DNA of 44,720 nucleotides from Chloroflexota bacterium (GCA_028873975.1 JAPPMO010000088.1:1-44720), one strand, 5' to 3'. Positions 7,725 to 16,750 are shown, counted from the first letter of the stretch. The notes: generated by a model not told the origin, from the sequence alone. Numbers and translations are program-made.

Positions 7725-8573
7725 ATGCAGCGTGAGCGAATCACCGACAATATCCTCGTTTTTCGCAGTGACCAGTACGCGCAGGTGACGGCCGGCGTCG
7801 TCTTGACCTCGGCTGGCGCCGTTTTGATCGATACGCTTCTTTACCCGGAAGAAAGCCGGCGAATCCGTCGATTTGTCGAGGCTGGGTTGGGCTACGAATT
7901 TGCTTTTGTCATCAATACGCATTTTCATGCCGATCACACGACCGGCACTTGCTTTTTCCCCGGGGCGCAAGTGATCGGCCATCGGCTTTGCCGCGATCTT
8001 CTTGATACGCGCGGGCGGGACGGTTTACAGCACTTGCAGGAGTCGTCGCCGGAGTTCGAGTCGGTCAGGCTTGTGCTGCCGAATATCGTATTTGACGACG
8101 AACTCACCTTATGCCTGGGCGACACGACGATTACAATGTGGTCCAGCCCCGGTCACAGTCCGGATTCGATCGTGTGTTTGGTTGAAGAGGAAGATATCCT
8201 GTTCGCGGCCGATACCGTCATGCCGATACCGTATTTCGTGGACGGCGATTTCGAGAATTTTAAGCGGTCGCTGCGTCGGCTGCGCAACGCTGGCTTTGAG
8301 AATATCGTGCAAGGCCATGGTGATATCATCCTGCGGGGCGAAGCCGAGGAAAAACTTGATAGCGATCTGGCTTATTTGGACTTGCTTGACCAGGCGGTCG
8401 CGGGGAGTATTGGCATAGGCGCGGCTGAAGCCGAAGAACGGATCACGGCGGAGGACTGTGGCAAGAGCCAGGTTTTGCTCAATGGACTGGTCCGGGAATT
8501 GCATCGGCAGAACCTGCGGTCGATGATAGAGCGGCGACAGCGCTCCGACAAAGGCGCCGGTACGCTGCTGTGA
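7725..8573 (+). CDS. MBL-fold metallohydrolase
   Basis: Metallo-beta-lactamase-fold hydrolase of 282 aa, cytoplasmic. The metal-binding set is complete: HFHADH (H66, H68, D70, H71), H144 in SPGHSPDS, D163 in AADT and H198 in QGHGD. The last 80 residues form a mostly helical tail. The fold includes lactamases, glyoxalase II, RNases and quorum-signal lactonases; nothing here fixes the substrate. The start ATG has no clear ribosome site, but a strong promoter lies 48 nt upstream. greA follows 74 nt downstream on the same strand and may be co-transcribed. Confidence 0.85.
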   Translation: MQRERITDNILVFRSDQYAQVTAGVVLTSAGAVLIDTLLYPEESRRIRRFVEAGLGYEFAFVINTHFHADHTTGTCFFPGAQVIGHRLCRDLLDTRGRDGLQHLQESSPEFESVRLVLPNIVFDDELTLCLGDTTITMWSSPGHSPDSIVCLVEEEDILFAADTVMPIPYFVDGDFENFKRSLRRLRNAGFENIVQGHGDIILRGEAEEKLDSDLAYLDLLDQAVAGSIGIGAAEAEERITAEDCGKSQVLLNGLVRELHRQNLRSMIERRQRSDKGAGTLL

Positions 8574-8647
8574 GCTTGTCGAAGCAGAGCGCGCTGACGA
8601 ACAGGACGAGCAATTGACACGGAAGTAGCATTGCGAAGGAACCAATA

Positions 8648-9118
8648 ATGTCAACAGATGAAACTTATTTGACCAAAGAGGGCGAATCCGAGCTTCGTAA
8701 GGAATTGCAGGAGCTTGTCGAGCGCCGGCGGCCCGCGCTCGCGCGGAAGCTCAAAGACGCTGTGGCGCAGGGCGACTTAAAAGAAAACGCCGATTATCAC
8801 GATGCCAAGGAGCAACTTGGATTCATTGAAGGGCGCGTGCAGCATATTGAGGCTATATTGCGGAACGCGACCGTGGTTGACAACGCGGGACCCAGCGACG
8901 AAGTGCGAATCGGCTCGGTTGTGGTCATCCGCGAAGACGGAACCGGCGAAGACGAAGAATACAGGATCGTGGGCAGCGCCGAGGCCAATCCCCGCGAGCG
9001 AAAGATCTCTCAGAAGAGTCCCATCGGCTCAGCTTTACTAGGCAAAACACGAGGCAGAAAAGTCGATGTGAAGACGCCAGACGGCATTGTCAAATTCAAG
9101 ATCGTAGACATACGCTAG
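8648..9118 (+). CDS. greA: Transcription elongation factor GreA
   Basis: Cleavage factor that enters the RNA polymerase secondary channel and rescues backtracked complexes. It has 156 aa, the usual length. The N-terminal coiled coil carries the tip motif GDLKENADYHDAKE (about 41-54), with the Asp/Glu pair that helps hold the catalytic magnesium. The C-terminal domain (about 80-156) is typical, including PIGSALLGKTRG. AAGGA is placed 8 nt before the ATG. It follows the MBL-fold gene. A small hairpin (TGCGCC/GGCGCA, 9127-9145) lies just after the stop but has no T-run. Confidence 0.96.
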   Translation: MSTDETYLTKEGESELRKELQELVERRRPALARKLKDAVAQGDLKENADYHDAKEQLGFIEGRVQHIEAILRNATVVDNAGPSDEVRIGSVVVIREDGTGEDEEYRIVGSAEANPRERKISQKSPIGSALLGKTRGRKVDVKTPDGIVKFKIVDIR

Positions 9119-9205
9119 CTGACGGTTGCGCCGCCGAAAGGCGCACTGGCTCTGCGTCGCTAGCCGCGGCAAGGACGAGTCGGCATCCCGCGTTTTACCC
9201 GACAA

Positions 9206-10660
9206 TCACGAATAGGGCATGAAGTTGCCGGTCCCGCCAAAGGGATCGTCTTCCTCGTCTTCCGGACGTTGACCCTGCGCAGCCCGTCGAGAACCCGGAC
9301 CGGTCGGGTCGAACTGTCCGGCGGCTGGCGGGGGTGGAAGCGTCGATGGCATCTGCTCCGGCGAAGCGTATTCCATATTGGCGTAATCAATGAAAGGATT
9401 CTCGGCTGCCGGGGGCGCGCTGGGCGCGGGCTTTCCGACTTGTGGACCTTGCTTCTGCCAAGCCAGGATTTCGAGCTGCAAAGTTTCAATGCCGCTATTG
9501 GGCGCGCCGCCGCCATAGTTGCAGACGACGCTTTTGATCTCGGCCTGTAACTGAATCGAATAGGTATCGACGACGAGGGTGGCGCCCGATGTCGCCGCGA
9601 CAATGTCAGCAGCCGGATCCTTGACACGATTGCCGACGGCTGCGATCAAAGCGGGATCGCTGATGGCGGCGGGGGCGGCGAAGACCTTGGTCAAAGTCTC
9701 CTGCGATGCCATATCGAATCCCCAGAACTCGATAGCCTGCAATTCGTTGCCAACCCGGGTAGCCGTCGAGATTCCGCACTCGCCCAGGAATTGATTGCCC
9801 TGTTCCGGACCGAGCTCGATGGCAAAGGATTCATCGTAGTTCTGGCCCTTGACATAGCTGGAGACGGCATGCAGAACCGGCACGCCGAATTGTGGATGAA
9901 GAACGCCGCTTTTTTCTGTCTCTTCCTCGGGCCACTGCGCAGCGGGCGTGGCGGATGGCGAAGCCTGGGGCGCGCTACGGGCCCGCGGGGCAACTTGGGC
10001 AGTCGATCCCCCAGCGTTGCGATTGGCGCGGCGTCCGCTGGGCGAACCACTCGAGTCGCCGGGTACGACGCTCCGCCAAGCGATTACCAGCACTGGCGCC
10101 GCAATCGCGACAGCGGCCAGGGCGAGAATGATCTGCAGGCTGCTGGCAATCAAGCCCGGGTCGGCTGGCGCTATGGCGCCTGCTAGACTGTCGAAACCAG
10201 CGATATTTTGCAATGCGGATATCGCTTCGCGTTCGCTTATTCCGATGTTCCCGTTGCGCCCCAGACGCGCGACAACCGCTTGCGGGTTCGGCACCTTCTC
10301 CAGCGCGATAAGCGCATTGGCGTCATCATAATGGATTTCTCTGGAATGCCCGACCGCCACCATGCGAACCCATTGGTCGATCGCCCCCTGGCTCATGTGC
10401 CGCGGCGCGGCGCCCGTAAACTCCGATGGGAACACGACGTAGGCGGCGGCCATTCCCAATAGCATGCCAATCAAGATGATCGCAATTGTGCTGCGTTTAG
10501 GCGCAGAGTCACTGAACCTGCTGTTGCCGAAAACACCGGACACATTGCTCCGCAGGCTTCCCAGGAAGCCTCCGCCATCAGCAGCCGAAGGCGACCCGTC
10601 CGCAAAGCCTGCGTTGTCTACTGATTGAGATTCATTCGCACTATGATCTTGAAAACTCAT
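9206..10660 (-). CDS. Hypothetical membrane protein with two transmembrane helices
   Basis: Unrecognised protein of 484 aa. Seen: a Ser/Gly/Asp-rich N-terminus (about 1-55) likely disordered; helix 1 (about 58-78); a 90-residue loop with a helical alpha-rich segment; helix 2 (about 170-195); a Ser/Arg/Ala-rich linker; then a folded domain (about 240-410) with HPQFGVPVLHAVSSYVKGQN and a GxGIETLQLEILAWQ-like end; and a Pro-rich tail ending in DDPFGGTGNFMPYS. With both termini on the same side, the large C-terminal domain is probably cytoplasmic. The ATG at 10660 was chosen over one 14 codons upstream because GGTCGGATAAT and a promoter fit it better. It is transcribed from its own promoter downstream of topA. 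Confidence 0.7.
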   Translation of the reverse strand: MSFQDHSANESQSVDNAGFADGSPSAADGGGFLGSLRSNVSGVFGNSRFSDSAPKRSTIAIILIGMLLGMAAAYVVFPSEFTGAAPRHMSQGAIDQWVRMVAVGHSREIHYDDANALIALEKVPNPQAVVARLGRNGNIGISEREAISALQNIAGFDSLAGAIAPADPGLIASSLQIILALAAVAIAAPVLVIAWRSVVPGDSSGSPSGRRANRNAGGSTAQVAPRARSAPQASPSATPAAQWPEEETEKSGVLHPQFGVPVLHAVSSYVKGQNYDESFAIELGPEQGNQFLGECGISTATRVGNELQAIEFWGFDMASQETLTKVFAAPAAISDPALIAAVGNRVKDPAADIVAATSGATLVVDTYSIQLQAEIKSVVCNYGGGAPNSGIETLQLEILAWQKQGPQVGKPAPSAPPAAENPFIDYANMEYASPEQMPSTLPPPPAAGQFDPTGPGSRRAAQGQRPEDEEDDPFGGTGNFMPYS

Positions 10661-10761
10661 ATTATCCGACCCTTCAAGTCGACACTGGGCAAACCAAGGC
10701 AACGCTCAAAAAAACAAGACGAAAACAGCCAAAACTCGCCCCGTTCTCTATTCTGTTATTC

Positions 10762-10790
10762 AGTATACAAAGGGTTGAGATTTAATGCAA
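10762..10790 (-). promoter_or_regulatory. Promoter of the two-helix membrane protein gene
   Basis: Minus strand TTGCAT (10785-10790), 17 bp, TATACT (10762-10767). It sits in the 150-bp gap after topA and leaves a leader of about 95 nt. Confidence 0.6.
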
Positions 10791-10810
10791 AGCGCGTAGC
10801 GCCTTTATTA

Positions 10811-13168
10811 TCAGGCGCTGCGTTCCCGTTGACCGGGTTCCGCGGCGCCCGTTGGCGCCTTGTCCAGATTCTTGGGCAGATTCCAGGTGGAATACTCGCA
10901 ATCGGGGAAGCGACTGCAACCATAGAACAGGCGTCGTCTTCCCTTTTTGGCTCGGCGTTCGACCAGTTCTCCGCCTTGCGCAATCCCGCATTCAGGACAG
11001 AGCAAACCGGTGCGTTCCAGGAATTGTTCGGTGTGGCGGCATTCTGGATAATTGGAGCATCCGATGAACTTGCCCCAGCGCCCGTACTTGATTAGCAGAT
11101 CGCCACTTTGGCACTTGGGGCAATTGCGCCCGACAAGCTCTTGCTGGATCTGCTTGGGCATATTGGCGCGGGCTTTGACCAGCCGCTGCTCGAAGGGGAC
11201 ATAAAAATCCCCGAGCATGGGGCGCCAGTCGGATTTGCCCTCCGAAATGTCATCGAGATGATCTTCCATTTTGGCGGTGAAAGAGTAGTCCATTTCTTCG
11301 CTGAAGTATTCCGACAAGAGATCGCTGACCACAGTGCCGGTCTCTGTTGGCACCAGGCGCTTCTCTTCTTTGTTGACATAATCTCGACTCTGGATAATGG
11401 TCACGGTTGGCGCATAGGTGCTCGGTCGACCAATGCCGTATTCTTCCAGCTTTTGGATCAATGTGGCTTCGGTGTAACGCGGGGGAGGCTGGGTAAAATG
11501 CTGTTCGGGAGAAAGGCGCCGCAGGTCCAGCCATTCATTCTTTTGCAACTCCGGGAACGCTTGGCGCTCGGATCCCGCGCTTCGGCTTTCATCATCGCGG
11601 GTATCATTATGCAGCGCAAGAAAACCTGCGAACTTCAATGTGCGCCCTGAGGCGCGGAAAAGGTAGCGCAGATTGTCCGCCTCCAGCCCCGCTTTGATAT
11701 CGAGCCGAATGGTGTTATAAACCGCGTTGGACATTTGGCTGGCGACGAAACGATCCCAAATCAGTTTGTACATCCGAAACTGATCCTTGCCGAGATGGGC
11801 CCGCATCTCGGCTGGGGTTCGCGCGACGCTGGTGGGGCGTACAGCCTCGTGAGCCTCCTGCGCGCCTCGAGATCTTGTCTTGTATTTGCGAGCTTGCTTG
11901 GGCGTATAGTTTTTGCCAAAATTCTTTTGGATGTAGTTGCGGGCTTCGCTTTGCGCTTGTTGCGAGACTTGTACGCTGTCAGTTCGCATATAGGTTATTA
12001 AACCAACGGGGCTGCCTTGACCTATCGCGATGCCCTCGTATAGCTGTTGGGCGAGTTGCATGGTCCGCCGGGCGCTGTAATTCAACCTGCGGGAAGCTTC
12101 CTGTTGCAGGGTGCTTGTTGTGAAAGGCGCGTAGGGCTTGCGTTGGCGGGTCCCGCGTTTGACGTCCTCAACTCTGTACAAGCTGTTTTCCAGCACTTCC
12201 AGATGCGGGCGGACCGCGTCTTCGCTATCCAATACCGGATCTTCGCCATCGACTTTGAGCAAGCGCGCCTCGAATCCGTCCTGATTGCCATTGGGACTCC
12301 GCTTGGACAACAAGGCGTCGACCGTCCAGTATTCAGTTGCTACAAAGGCTTGTATCTCTTTCTCGCGCTCAACGACCAGGCGAAGGGCGATGCTTTGCAC
12401 GCGGCCGGCCGACAAGCGATTGCGCACTTTGTCCCAGAGCAATTCGGTAATGTTATAGCCAACCAGCCGATCCAGTATCCGGCGAGCCTGCTGGGCATTG
12501 ACCAGATCCATATTGATATCGCGCGGGTGGGCAAAGGCTTCAGCGACGGCGCTGTCGGTAATCTCGTGGAACACGACTCGCTTTACCCCGGAGCTTGGCA
12601 TATCGGCCGCGGCGACCAGGTGCCAGGCGATGGCTTCGCCTTCGCGGTCGGGGTCCGTCGCCAAAAAGATCTCCTCAGCGTTCTTGGCCGCTTGTTTCAA
12701 TTCTTTGACAACATCGCGCTTGTCGTTGGGCACGCGGTACTTCGGTTCGAATTCGTTCTCAATCTCCACGGAAAGCTGGGATTTGAGCAGATCCCGAACA
12801 TGCCCCTTGGAAGACATGACCGTATAGCCCTTGCCCAGAAAGCCGCCTATGCTTCGGGCTTTTGCGGGAGACTCGACAATGACCAATTTGCCGATGCGAT
12901 TGCGAGACGATTTCTTGCGGGATTTCGAGGATTTTCTGGACTTCGGCTTTGCCTTCCTGGCCGGTTTATCGAGTTTTTCCGGCTTGGGAACATGGGCATG
13001 CGCCTCCGTTTGACCCATTCTAAAGAGCGTAGTGCCGCATACAGGGCAAGATCCCTTGCTGCCGGGCGTGCCTGTTCTGGTGTAAACAGCTTCTGGATCC
13101 CGCAAGTCGCGCTTGGTTCTACATTTGACGCAGTATGCCTGGAAACTTTGAACCCTGTCCTCGCTCAT
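10811..13168 (-). CDS. topA: DNA topoisomerase I with N-terminal Cys4 domain
   Basis: Type IA topoisomerase (785 aa) that relaxes negative supercoils by a transient 5-prime phosphotyrosine link. Toprim domain: VIVESPAK (E99) and TDPDREGEA (D172, D174). Catalytic tyrosine Y393 lies in GLITYMRTDS. Two C-terminal zinc ribbons use C683/C686/C704/C710 and C724/C727/C751/C757. Unusual for topA is an extra N-terminal module (about 8-55) with C13xxC16 and C41xxC44, matching my memory of DUF5679, joined by a Lys/Arg/Ser-rich stretch (about 62-92). AAGGA lies before the ATG. It is last in a dprA-manC-topA run with gaps of 24 and 38 nt. A dprA-topA pairing is common in bacteria. Confidence 0.95.
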   Translation of the reverse strand: MSEDRVQSFQAYCVKCRTKRDLRDPEAVYTRTGTPGSKGSCPVCGTTLFRMGQTEAHAHVPKPEKLDKPARKAKPKSRKSSKSRKKSSRNRIGKLVIVESPAKARSIGGFLGKGYTVMSSKGHVRDLLKSQLSVEIENEFEPKYRVPNDKRDVVKELKQAAKNAEEIFLATDPDREGEAIAWHLVAAADMPSSGVKRVVFHEITDSAVAEAFAHPRDINMDLVNAQQARRILDRLVGYNITELLWDKVRNRLSAGRVQSIALRLVVEREKEIQAFVATEYWTVDALLSKRSPNGNQDGFEARLLKVDGEDPVLDSEDAVRPHLEVLENSLYRVEDVKRGTRQRKPYAPFTTSTLQQEASRRLNYSARRTMQLAQQLYEGIAIGQGSPVGLITYMRTDSVQVSQQAQSEARNYIQKNFGKNYTPKQARKYKTRSRGAQEAHEAVRPTSVARTPAEMRAHLGKDQFRMYKLIWDRFVASQMSNAVYNTIRLDIKAGLEADNLRYLFRASGRTLKFAGFLALHNDTRDDESRSAGSERQAFPELQKNEWLDLRRLSPEQHFTQPPPRYTEATLIQKLEEYGIGRPSTYAPTVTIIQSRDYVNKEEKRLVPTETGTVVSDLLSEYFSEEMDYSFTAKMEDHLDDISEGKSDWRPMLGDFYVPFEQRLVKARANMPKQIQQELVGRNCPKCQSGDLLIKYGRWGKFIGCSNYPECRHTEQFLERTGLLCPECGIAQGGELVERRAKKGRRRLFYGCSRFPDCEYSTWNLPKNLDKAPTGAAEPGQRERSA

Positions 13169-13206
13169 ATCAATTCCTTCAATGGTTGCATAGACTGTCG
13201 ACCGCG

Positions 13207-14292
13207 TTAAAGGTATTCTTCGCTGCCGTTTTCTTTCAGATAGTCCACGACTTGCTTTACGTCCTGTGTGCGATCCTTATGGCAGATCAACAGCACATCG
13301 TCAGTATCGACGACGACAATGTCTTCGACGCCGATAGCCACCGTCAGCCGGTCGCTATAAACCAAGGTGTCGCGTGTATCGAGGATCACGCGATTGTCGG
13401 TTGCATCGCCCTTGATGCAGTTGCCAAAACTGTCCTGCGGCAAAATATGATACAAAGACGACCAACTGCCAATATCGCTCCAACCGATGTCGACGGGAAT
13501 CACGGCTATATTCTCGGCTTTTTCCATAATCGCCACATCGATGGACAGCTTGGGCATGGTATCCCAAATGCCTTCCAGCTTCTGTTGATAGTCCGGCGCG
13601 CTAAAGGCTGACTGAAGATAGGCGCACATCGCATAAATGGCTGGCTGGAACTGTTCGAAAGCCCGCATGGCGCTGCTGACCTTCCATATAAACATGCCGG
13701 AATTCCAAGTGTAAAGTCCCGAAGCAAGAAATTGCGTCGCGCGAACAATATCCGGCTTTTCGGTGAAACGTTTCGATTGATAGACCGTGCATTCATCAAC
13801 TTCCGCGATGGGCGGACCCTGCTGTATGTAGCCGTACCCGGTTGCCGGATGGGTGGGTGTGATCCCCAAGGTAACGATTCTGCCGTCTTGGGCAATCTGC
13901 CTGGCCCCCTCCAAGACACGGCGGAACTTGTCGGGATCCGCAATGTGATGATCGGCCGTCAAGATTGCGACTATCGCCTCTGGATCGCGCGCTTGTATGG
14001 TCGCCAAAGCCAGGGCAAGCGCAGGGGCAGTGTTCTTGGCATAAGGTTCAATAATGAAATTCGCAGCCGGAATATGAGGGACTTCCCCTCGCAATTCCTC
14101 GGCGTAATCCTGGCCCGTAACGACAAATATGTCTTCAGGCGCAAACAAACCGGATATCCGCTCAACGCTGGTCCGGAACATGGAGTGGTCTTCGATGAGA
14201 GGCAGCATCTGTTTCGGCAGTTTCGCGCGGCTCATAGGCCACAGGCGCGTGCCATGTCCGCCAGCGGCGATTAGCGCGTAAAAGTTCTCCAC
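13207..14292 (-). CDS. manC: Mannose-1-phosphate guanylyltransferase
   Basis: Makes GDP-mannose from mannose-1-phosphate and GTP, the precursor of mannosylated polysaccharides, glycolipids and GDP-sugars. It has 361 aa, which is the short form without the phosphomannose-isomerase domain. The nucleotide-binding signature GGHGTRLWPMSRAKLPKQ (about 11-28) is complete, followed by NTAPALALA, LTADHHI and TGYGYIQQG. The start is GTG at 14290-14292 with CAGG 6 nt upstream. It lies between dprA and topA in one operon, which is not a usual functional grouping. Confidence 0.93.
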   Translation of the reverse strand: MENFYALIAAGGHGTRLWPMSRAKLPKQMLPLIEDHSMFRTSVERISGLFAPEDIFVVTGQDYAEELRGEVPHIPAANFIIEPYAKNTAPALALALATIQARDPEAIVAILTADHHIADPDKFRRVLEGARQIAQDGRIVTLGITPTHPATGYGYIQQGPPIAEVDECTVYQSKRFTEKPDIVRATQFLASGLYTWNSGMFIWKVSSAMRAFEQFQPAIYAMCAYLQSAFSAPDYQQKLEGIWDTMPKLSIDVAIMEKAENIAVIPVDIGWSDIGSWSSLYHILPQDSFGNCIKGDATDNRVILDTRDTLVYSDRLTVAIGVEDIVVVDTDDVLLICHKDRTQDVKQVVDYLKENGSEEYL

Positions 14293-14316
14293 AAAGACCT
14301 GCTTTCCTTACTGCGG

Positions 14317-15411
14317 CTAGCGCGCTCGGCAGTATTGCATAGGACCCGCTGTCTCGGCAAGCCCTTTTAACTCCAGCATTGTTAGCGAACTGGAGACCGT
14401 CGCGGTTGACAAATTGGTCTGGCGCACGATGACGTCTATATGGATGGGGTCAGCGCCAAGCTGCTGCATTATCAAGGATTCCATATCGTTTTCCGGATGA
14501 ACTCTCTCGGTTTCAATCCTCGCCTGCGTATGCAAGTGGGTCATGTTCAGTTCTTGGAGAACATCGCTGACGCGCATCACCAGCTTGGCACCATCTTGGA
14601 TCAAAGCATTGGATCCGCGTCCCGTCTTGCTGAAGATATTATGCGGCAGCGCGAAGACATCCCGGCCCTGGTCAATGGCATGGCTGACCGTGTTCAGCGC
14701 GCCGCTCTTTTCCGGCGCTTCCGCGACCAGTACGCCAAGGGACATGCCGCTGATGATGCGGTTGCGCTGGGGAAAATTCTTGCCAAGCGGCGCCGTGCCC
14801 AGCGGCATCTCTGTGACGAGGGCGCCCTTAGACGCGATTTGCTCGGCCAGCTCGGCATTATCGGCGGGATATACGCGATCGATTCCCGTCGCCATAACTG
14901 CGATTGTGCGCCCGCCTTCGAGGGCGCCCCGGTGCGCGGCGCTGTCAATGCCATGCGCCAAGCCGGATACGATCGTGACATTATGCTGCGCCAAGCTCTG
15001 CGACACTGTTCGCGCGGCATCCCATCCGTATTTGCTCGGCTTCCGCGTCCCTACAACCGCGATCGTTTTGGCCTCCGCTTCGGGGAGCTTTCCCCGCACA
15101 TACAGAACGAGCGGACGATCGGCGATCTCGCGCAAGAGGCGCGGATAGGCTGGATCAGCGAAACTGACAATATGCGCGCCGCATTGCCGAACTTTGTCCA
15201 ACTCGCGTGGCAGGTCGATCGCTTGGCGCCCGGCGATAAACTGACGCAACAATTTCTGCGGCAAGTCCAGGCGCAGCAAGCGGTCGTCAGGTTCGCGCCA
15301 AAGCTCGGCCGCGGAGGGAATGCGAGCCAGTAACTTCGCGAGCTTCGCGTTGCCAAACTGAGGGATCAGGTGCAAACCCAACCAATACTGCTGTTCTTCG
15401 ATTTCTTGCAT
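14317..15411 (-). CDS. dprA: DNA-processing protein DprA
   Basis: Single-strand DNA binding RecA loader used in natural transformation, also present in many bacteria not known to be competent. It has 364 aa with an N-terminal SAM-like helical region, the Rossmann-like core (AVVGTRKPSKYG, SGLAHGIDSAAHRGAL, MATGIDRVYPADN, PLGKNFPQRNRIISG, VVEAPEKSGAL-type segment) and a C-terminal winged helix. An ATG at 15459 is in frame, but a TTGACA promoter overlaps it and the transcript would start near 15436, so ATG 15411 is chosen despite a weak ribosome site. First gene of dprA-manC-topA. Confidence 0.94.
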   Translation of the reverse strand: MQEIEEQQYWLGLHLIPQFGNAKLAKLLARIPSAAELWREPDDRLLRLDLPQKLLRQFIAGRQAIDLPRELDKVRQCGAHIVSFADPAYPRLLREIADRPLVLYVRGKLPEAEAKTIAVVGTRKPSKYGWDAARTVSQSLAQHNVTIVSGLAHGIDSAAHRGALEGGRTIAVMATGIDRVYPADNAELAEQIASKGALVTEMPLGTAPLGKNFPQRNRIISGMSLGVLVAEAPEKSGALNTVSHAIDQGRDVFALPHNIFSKTGRGSNALIQDGAKLVMRVSDVLQELNMTHLHTQARIETERVHPENDMESLIMQQLGADPIHIDVIVRQTNLSTATVSSSLTMLELKGLAETAGPMQYCRAR

Positions 15412-15442
15412 GAGGGACCGTTGCTGTTTCGTCGGCGCCAAC

Positions 15443-15472
15443 AGCATATCAGCAAGCAATTTTTTTTGTCAA
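15443..15472 (-). promoter_or_regulatory. Promoter of dprA-manC-topA
   Basis: Minus strand consensus TTGACA (15467-15472) followed by an A-tract in an 18-bp spacer and TATGCT (15443-15448). It lies directly after the rimM stop codon. Confidence 0.6.
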
Positions 15473-15485
15473 GTTAGGAATGGCA

Positions 15486-16046
15486 TCATTCGTCAGCTAA
15501 CAATCCGTCGGGCAAGAGCATGGTGATCACTTCGTTTTCAAAGTCGATAGACTGGATTGTTTCCTGATGCGCCGGCAAAAGGACGTCCCCGTAAACTTCG
15601 CTTTGCACCACATAGACGTCATTGGCGCCGGTCTGCAAGACTTCCTTCACGACGCCTATCGTTTGCTCGCGATCCCTGACCAACATGCCGACAAGTTGAA
15701 AAAGATAATACTCGCCAGGTTCCAGCGGAATTGCGTCCTCCATCGATATTAGAACCATTTTGCCCCGAAGCAGATCGGCCTCGTCACGGCTGCGGTATCC
15801 ATCAAGCGTAAGCAGGGCGTAGGCTTTGTGGAAGCGGAGCTTTTGCAAAGCGACCGCAGTGAGATTGCTATCGTCGGCGGATCTGCCGATATATACCGAT
15901 TTCAATGTCGCCAAATGCTCGGGATAGTCGGTCATGACGCGCATTCGCACTTCGCCGCGCACGCCGTGGGGGCGCAAGATCTCGCCAACGACAAGATGCT
16001 GCGAGCCTAGGGGCTTGATGCTCTGAGCTGTCTTATTCGATTTCAA
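15486..16046 (-). CDS. rimM: Ribosome maturation factor RimM
   Basis: Assists 30S subunit assembly around the 16S rRNA head and protein S19. It has 186 aa. N-terminal RimM barrel: VVGEILRPHGVRGEVRMRVMTDYPE, with the PHGVRGE signature at about 27-33. The C-terminal PRC barrel begins around residue 100 (EYYLFQLVGMLV). The start appears to be TTG at 16044-16046, overlapping the end of khpA by 14 nt; no later in-frame start precedes the conserved domain. Last gene of ffh-rpsP-khpA-rimM. Confidence 0.92.
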   Translation of the reverse strand: MKSNKTAQSIKPLGSQHLVVGEILRPHGVRGEVRMRVMTDYPEHLATLKSVYIGRSADDSNLTAVALQKLRFHKAYALLTLDGYRSRDEADLLRGKMVLISMEDAIPLEPGEYYLFQLVGMLVRDREQTIGVVKEVLQTGANDVYVVQSEVYGDVLLPAHQETIQSIDFENEVITMLLPDGLLADE

Positions 16047-16305
16047 GGATAACCCGACGTCTGCGCCGGTCGCGGCCTTCTTCCTGGCTGGGCAAGGCGC
16101 GCAATAACGCGCGTATCGAGTTGGCTACTCGGCCGCTGCGTCCGATCATGCGGCCCATATCGTTCTTGGCGACGGAGAGTTTCAGGACGACCGTGCGTCC
16201 GCTGTCCCGCCGCGACAAATTGATTTGTTCCGGATCGGTGACAAGGTTTTCCGCGATGTATTGGACAAGTTCTTCTTCGATCATTCTGGATCGCTCTACT
16301 GACAT
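16033..16305 (-). CDS. khpA: KH-domain RNA-binding protein KhpA
   Basis: Small RNA chaperone (90 aa) that in Gram-positive bacteria pairs with KhpB/Jag. A type II KH domain with the GxxG loop as MIGRSGR (about 52-58). The ATG shares a base with the rpsP stop (TAATG), giving translational coupling. The later ATG at codon 8 would also give a normal KhpA. The C-terminus is unusually Arg-rich. Position between rpsP and rimM is the classic one. Confidence 0.92.
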   Translation of the reverse strand: MSVERSRMIEEELVQYIAENLVTDPEQINLSRRDSGRTVVLKLSVAKNDMGRMIGRSGRVANSIRALLRALPSQEEGRDRRRRRVILEIE

Positions 16306-16727
16306 TAGCTGTCTTCGCCCGCGGTCTTTTCACTGGCGAGTCGAGCGGCTTCACGCGCCTTGATCTTGCTTTCGCCATCGCCAGGAGCCGGATAATTCGT
16401 TTTCGGGCTGGGCAACTCGCTTTGCTGGCTTTCCGCTTCTTTCACAAGATCTTCCAAGGACTCCCCAGCCCGCAAGCGCTGGAAGCGCTCCCAGGTGCCG
16501 GTGTGATCCAGCAGGCGGCGAACCGCATCGCTCGGCTGGGCGCCGACGCTGAGCCAATAAAGCGCGCGATCTTCGGCGATCACCTCGGTGGCCGGGCGTG
16601 TGCGCGGGTTATAGTAGCCAATGTTTTCCAGATAGCTGCCGTTGCGCGCCTTGCGCTGGTCCGTAACGACGATGCGATACGTGGGTTGCCGTTTTAGGCC
16701 CTGGCGGCGCAAGCGAATCCTTACCAT
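16305..16727 (-). CDS. rpsP: 30S ribosomal protein S16
   Basis: Small-subunit protein required for 30S assembly. The S16 domain covers about 1-85: VRIRLRRQGLKRQPTYRIVV, LENIGYYNPRT and GAQPSDAVRRLL. The 140-aa protein is longer than the common 80-90; about 50 extra residues form a charged Ser/Glu/Lys/Ala-rich tail. A clear ribosome site (GGAG, 9 nt) precedes the ATG. It lies 23 nt behind ffh and overlaps khpA by one base. Confidence 0.96.
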   Translation of the reverse strand: MVRIRLRRQGLKRQPTYRIVVTDQRKARNGSYLENIGYYNPRTRPATEVIAEDRALYWLSVGAQPSDAVRRLLDHTGTWERFQRLRAGESLEDLVKEAESQQSELPSPKTNYPAPGDGESKIKAREAARLASEKTAGEDS

Positions 16728-16750
16728 TTGATTGTCTCCTGTCGGCCAGC

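Noticed and set aside
8616..8621. TTGACA ahead of greA as a promoter
   Set aside because: No -10 box lies 16-18 bp downstream; the position is occupied by the ribosome site. greA is more simply read from upstream.
9127..9145. Hairpin after greA as terminator
   Set aside because: Only six pairs and no T-run after it.
12047..13210. Long plus-strand frame opposite topA
   Set aside because: Antisense to the conserved Toprim region of topA; no family signal of its own.
14317..15411. dprA as evidence of natural competence
   Set aside because: dprA is present in many bacteria not known to be competent; no com genes are in the window.
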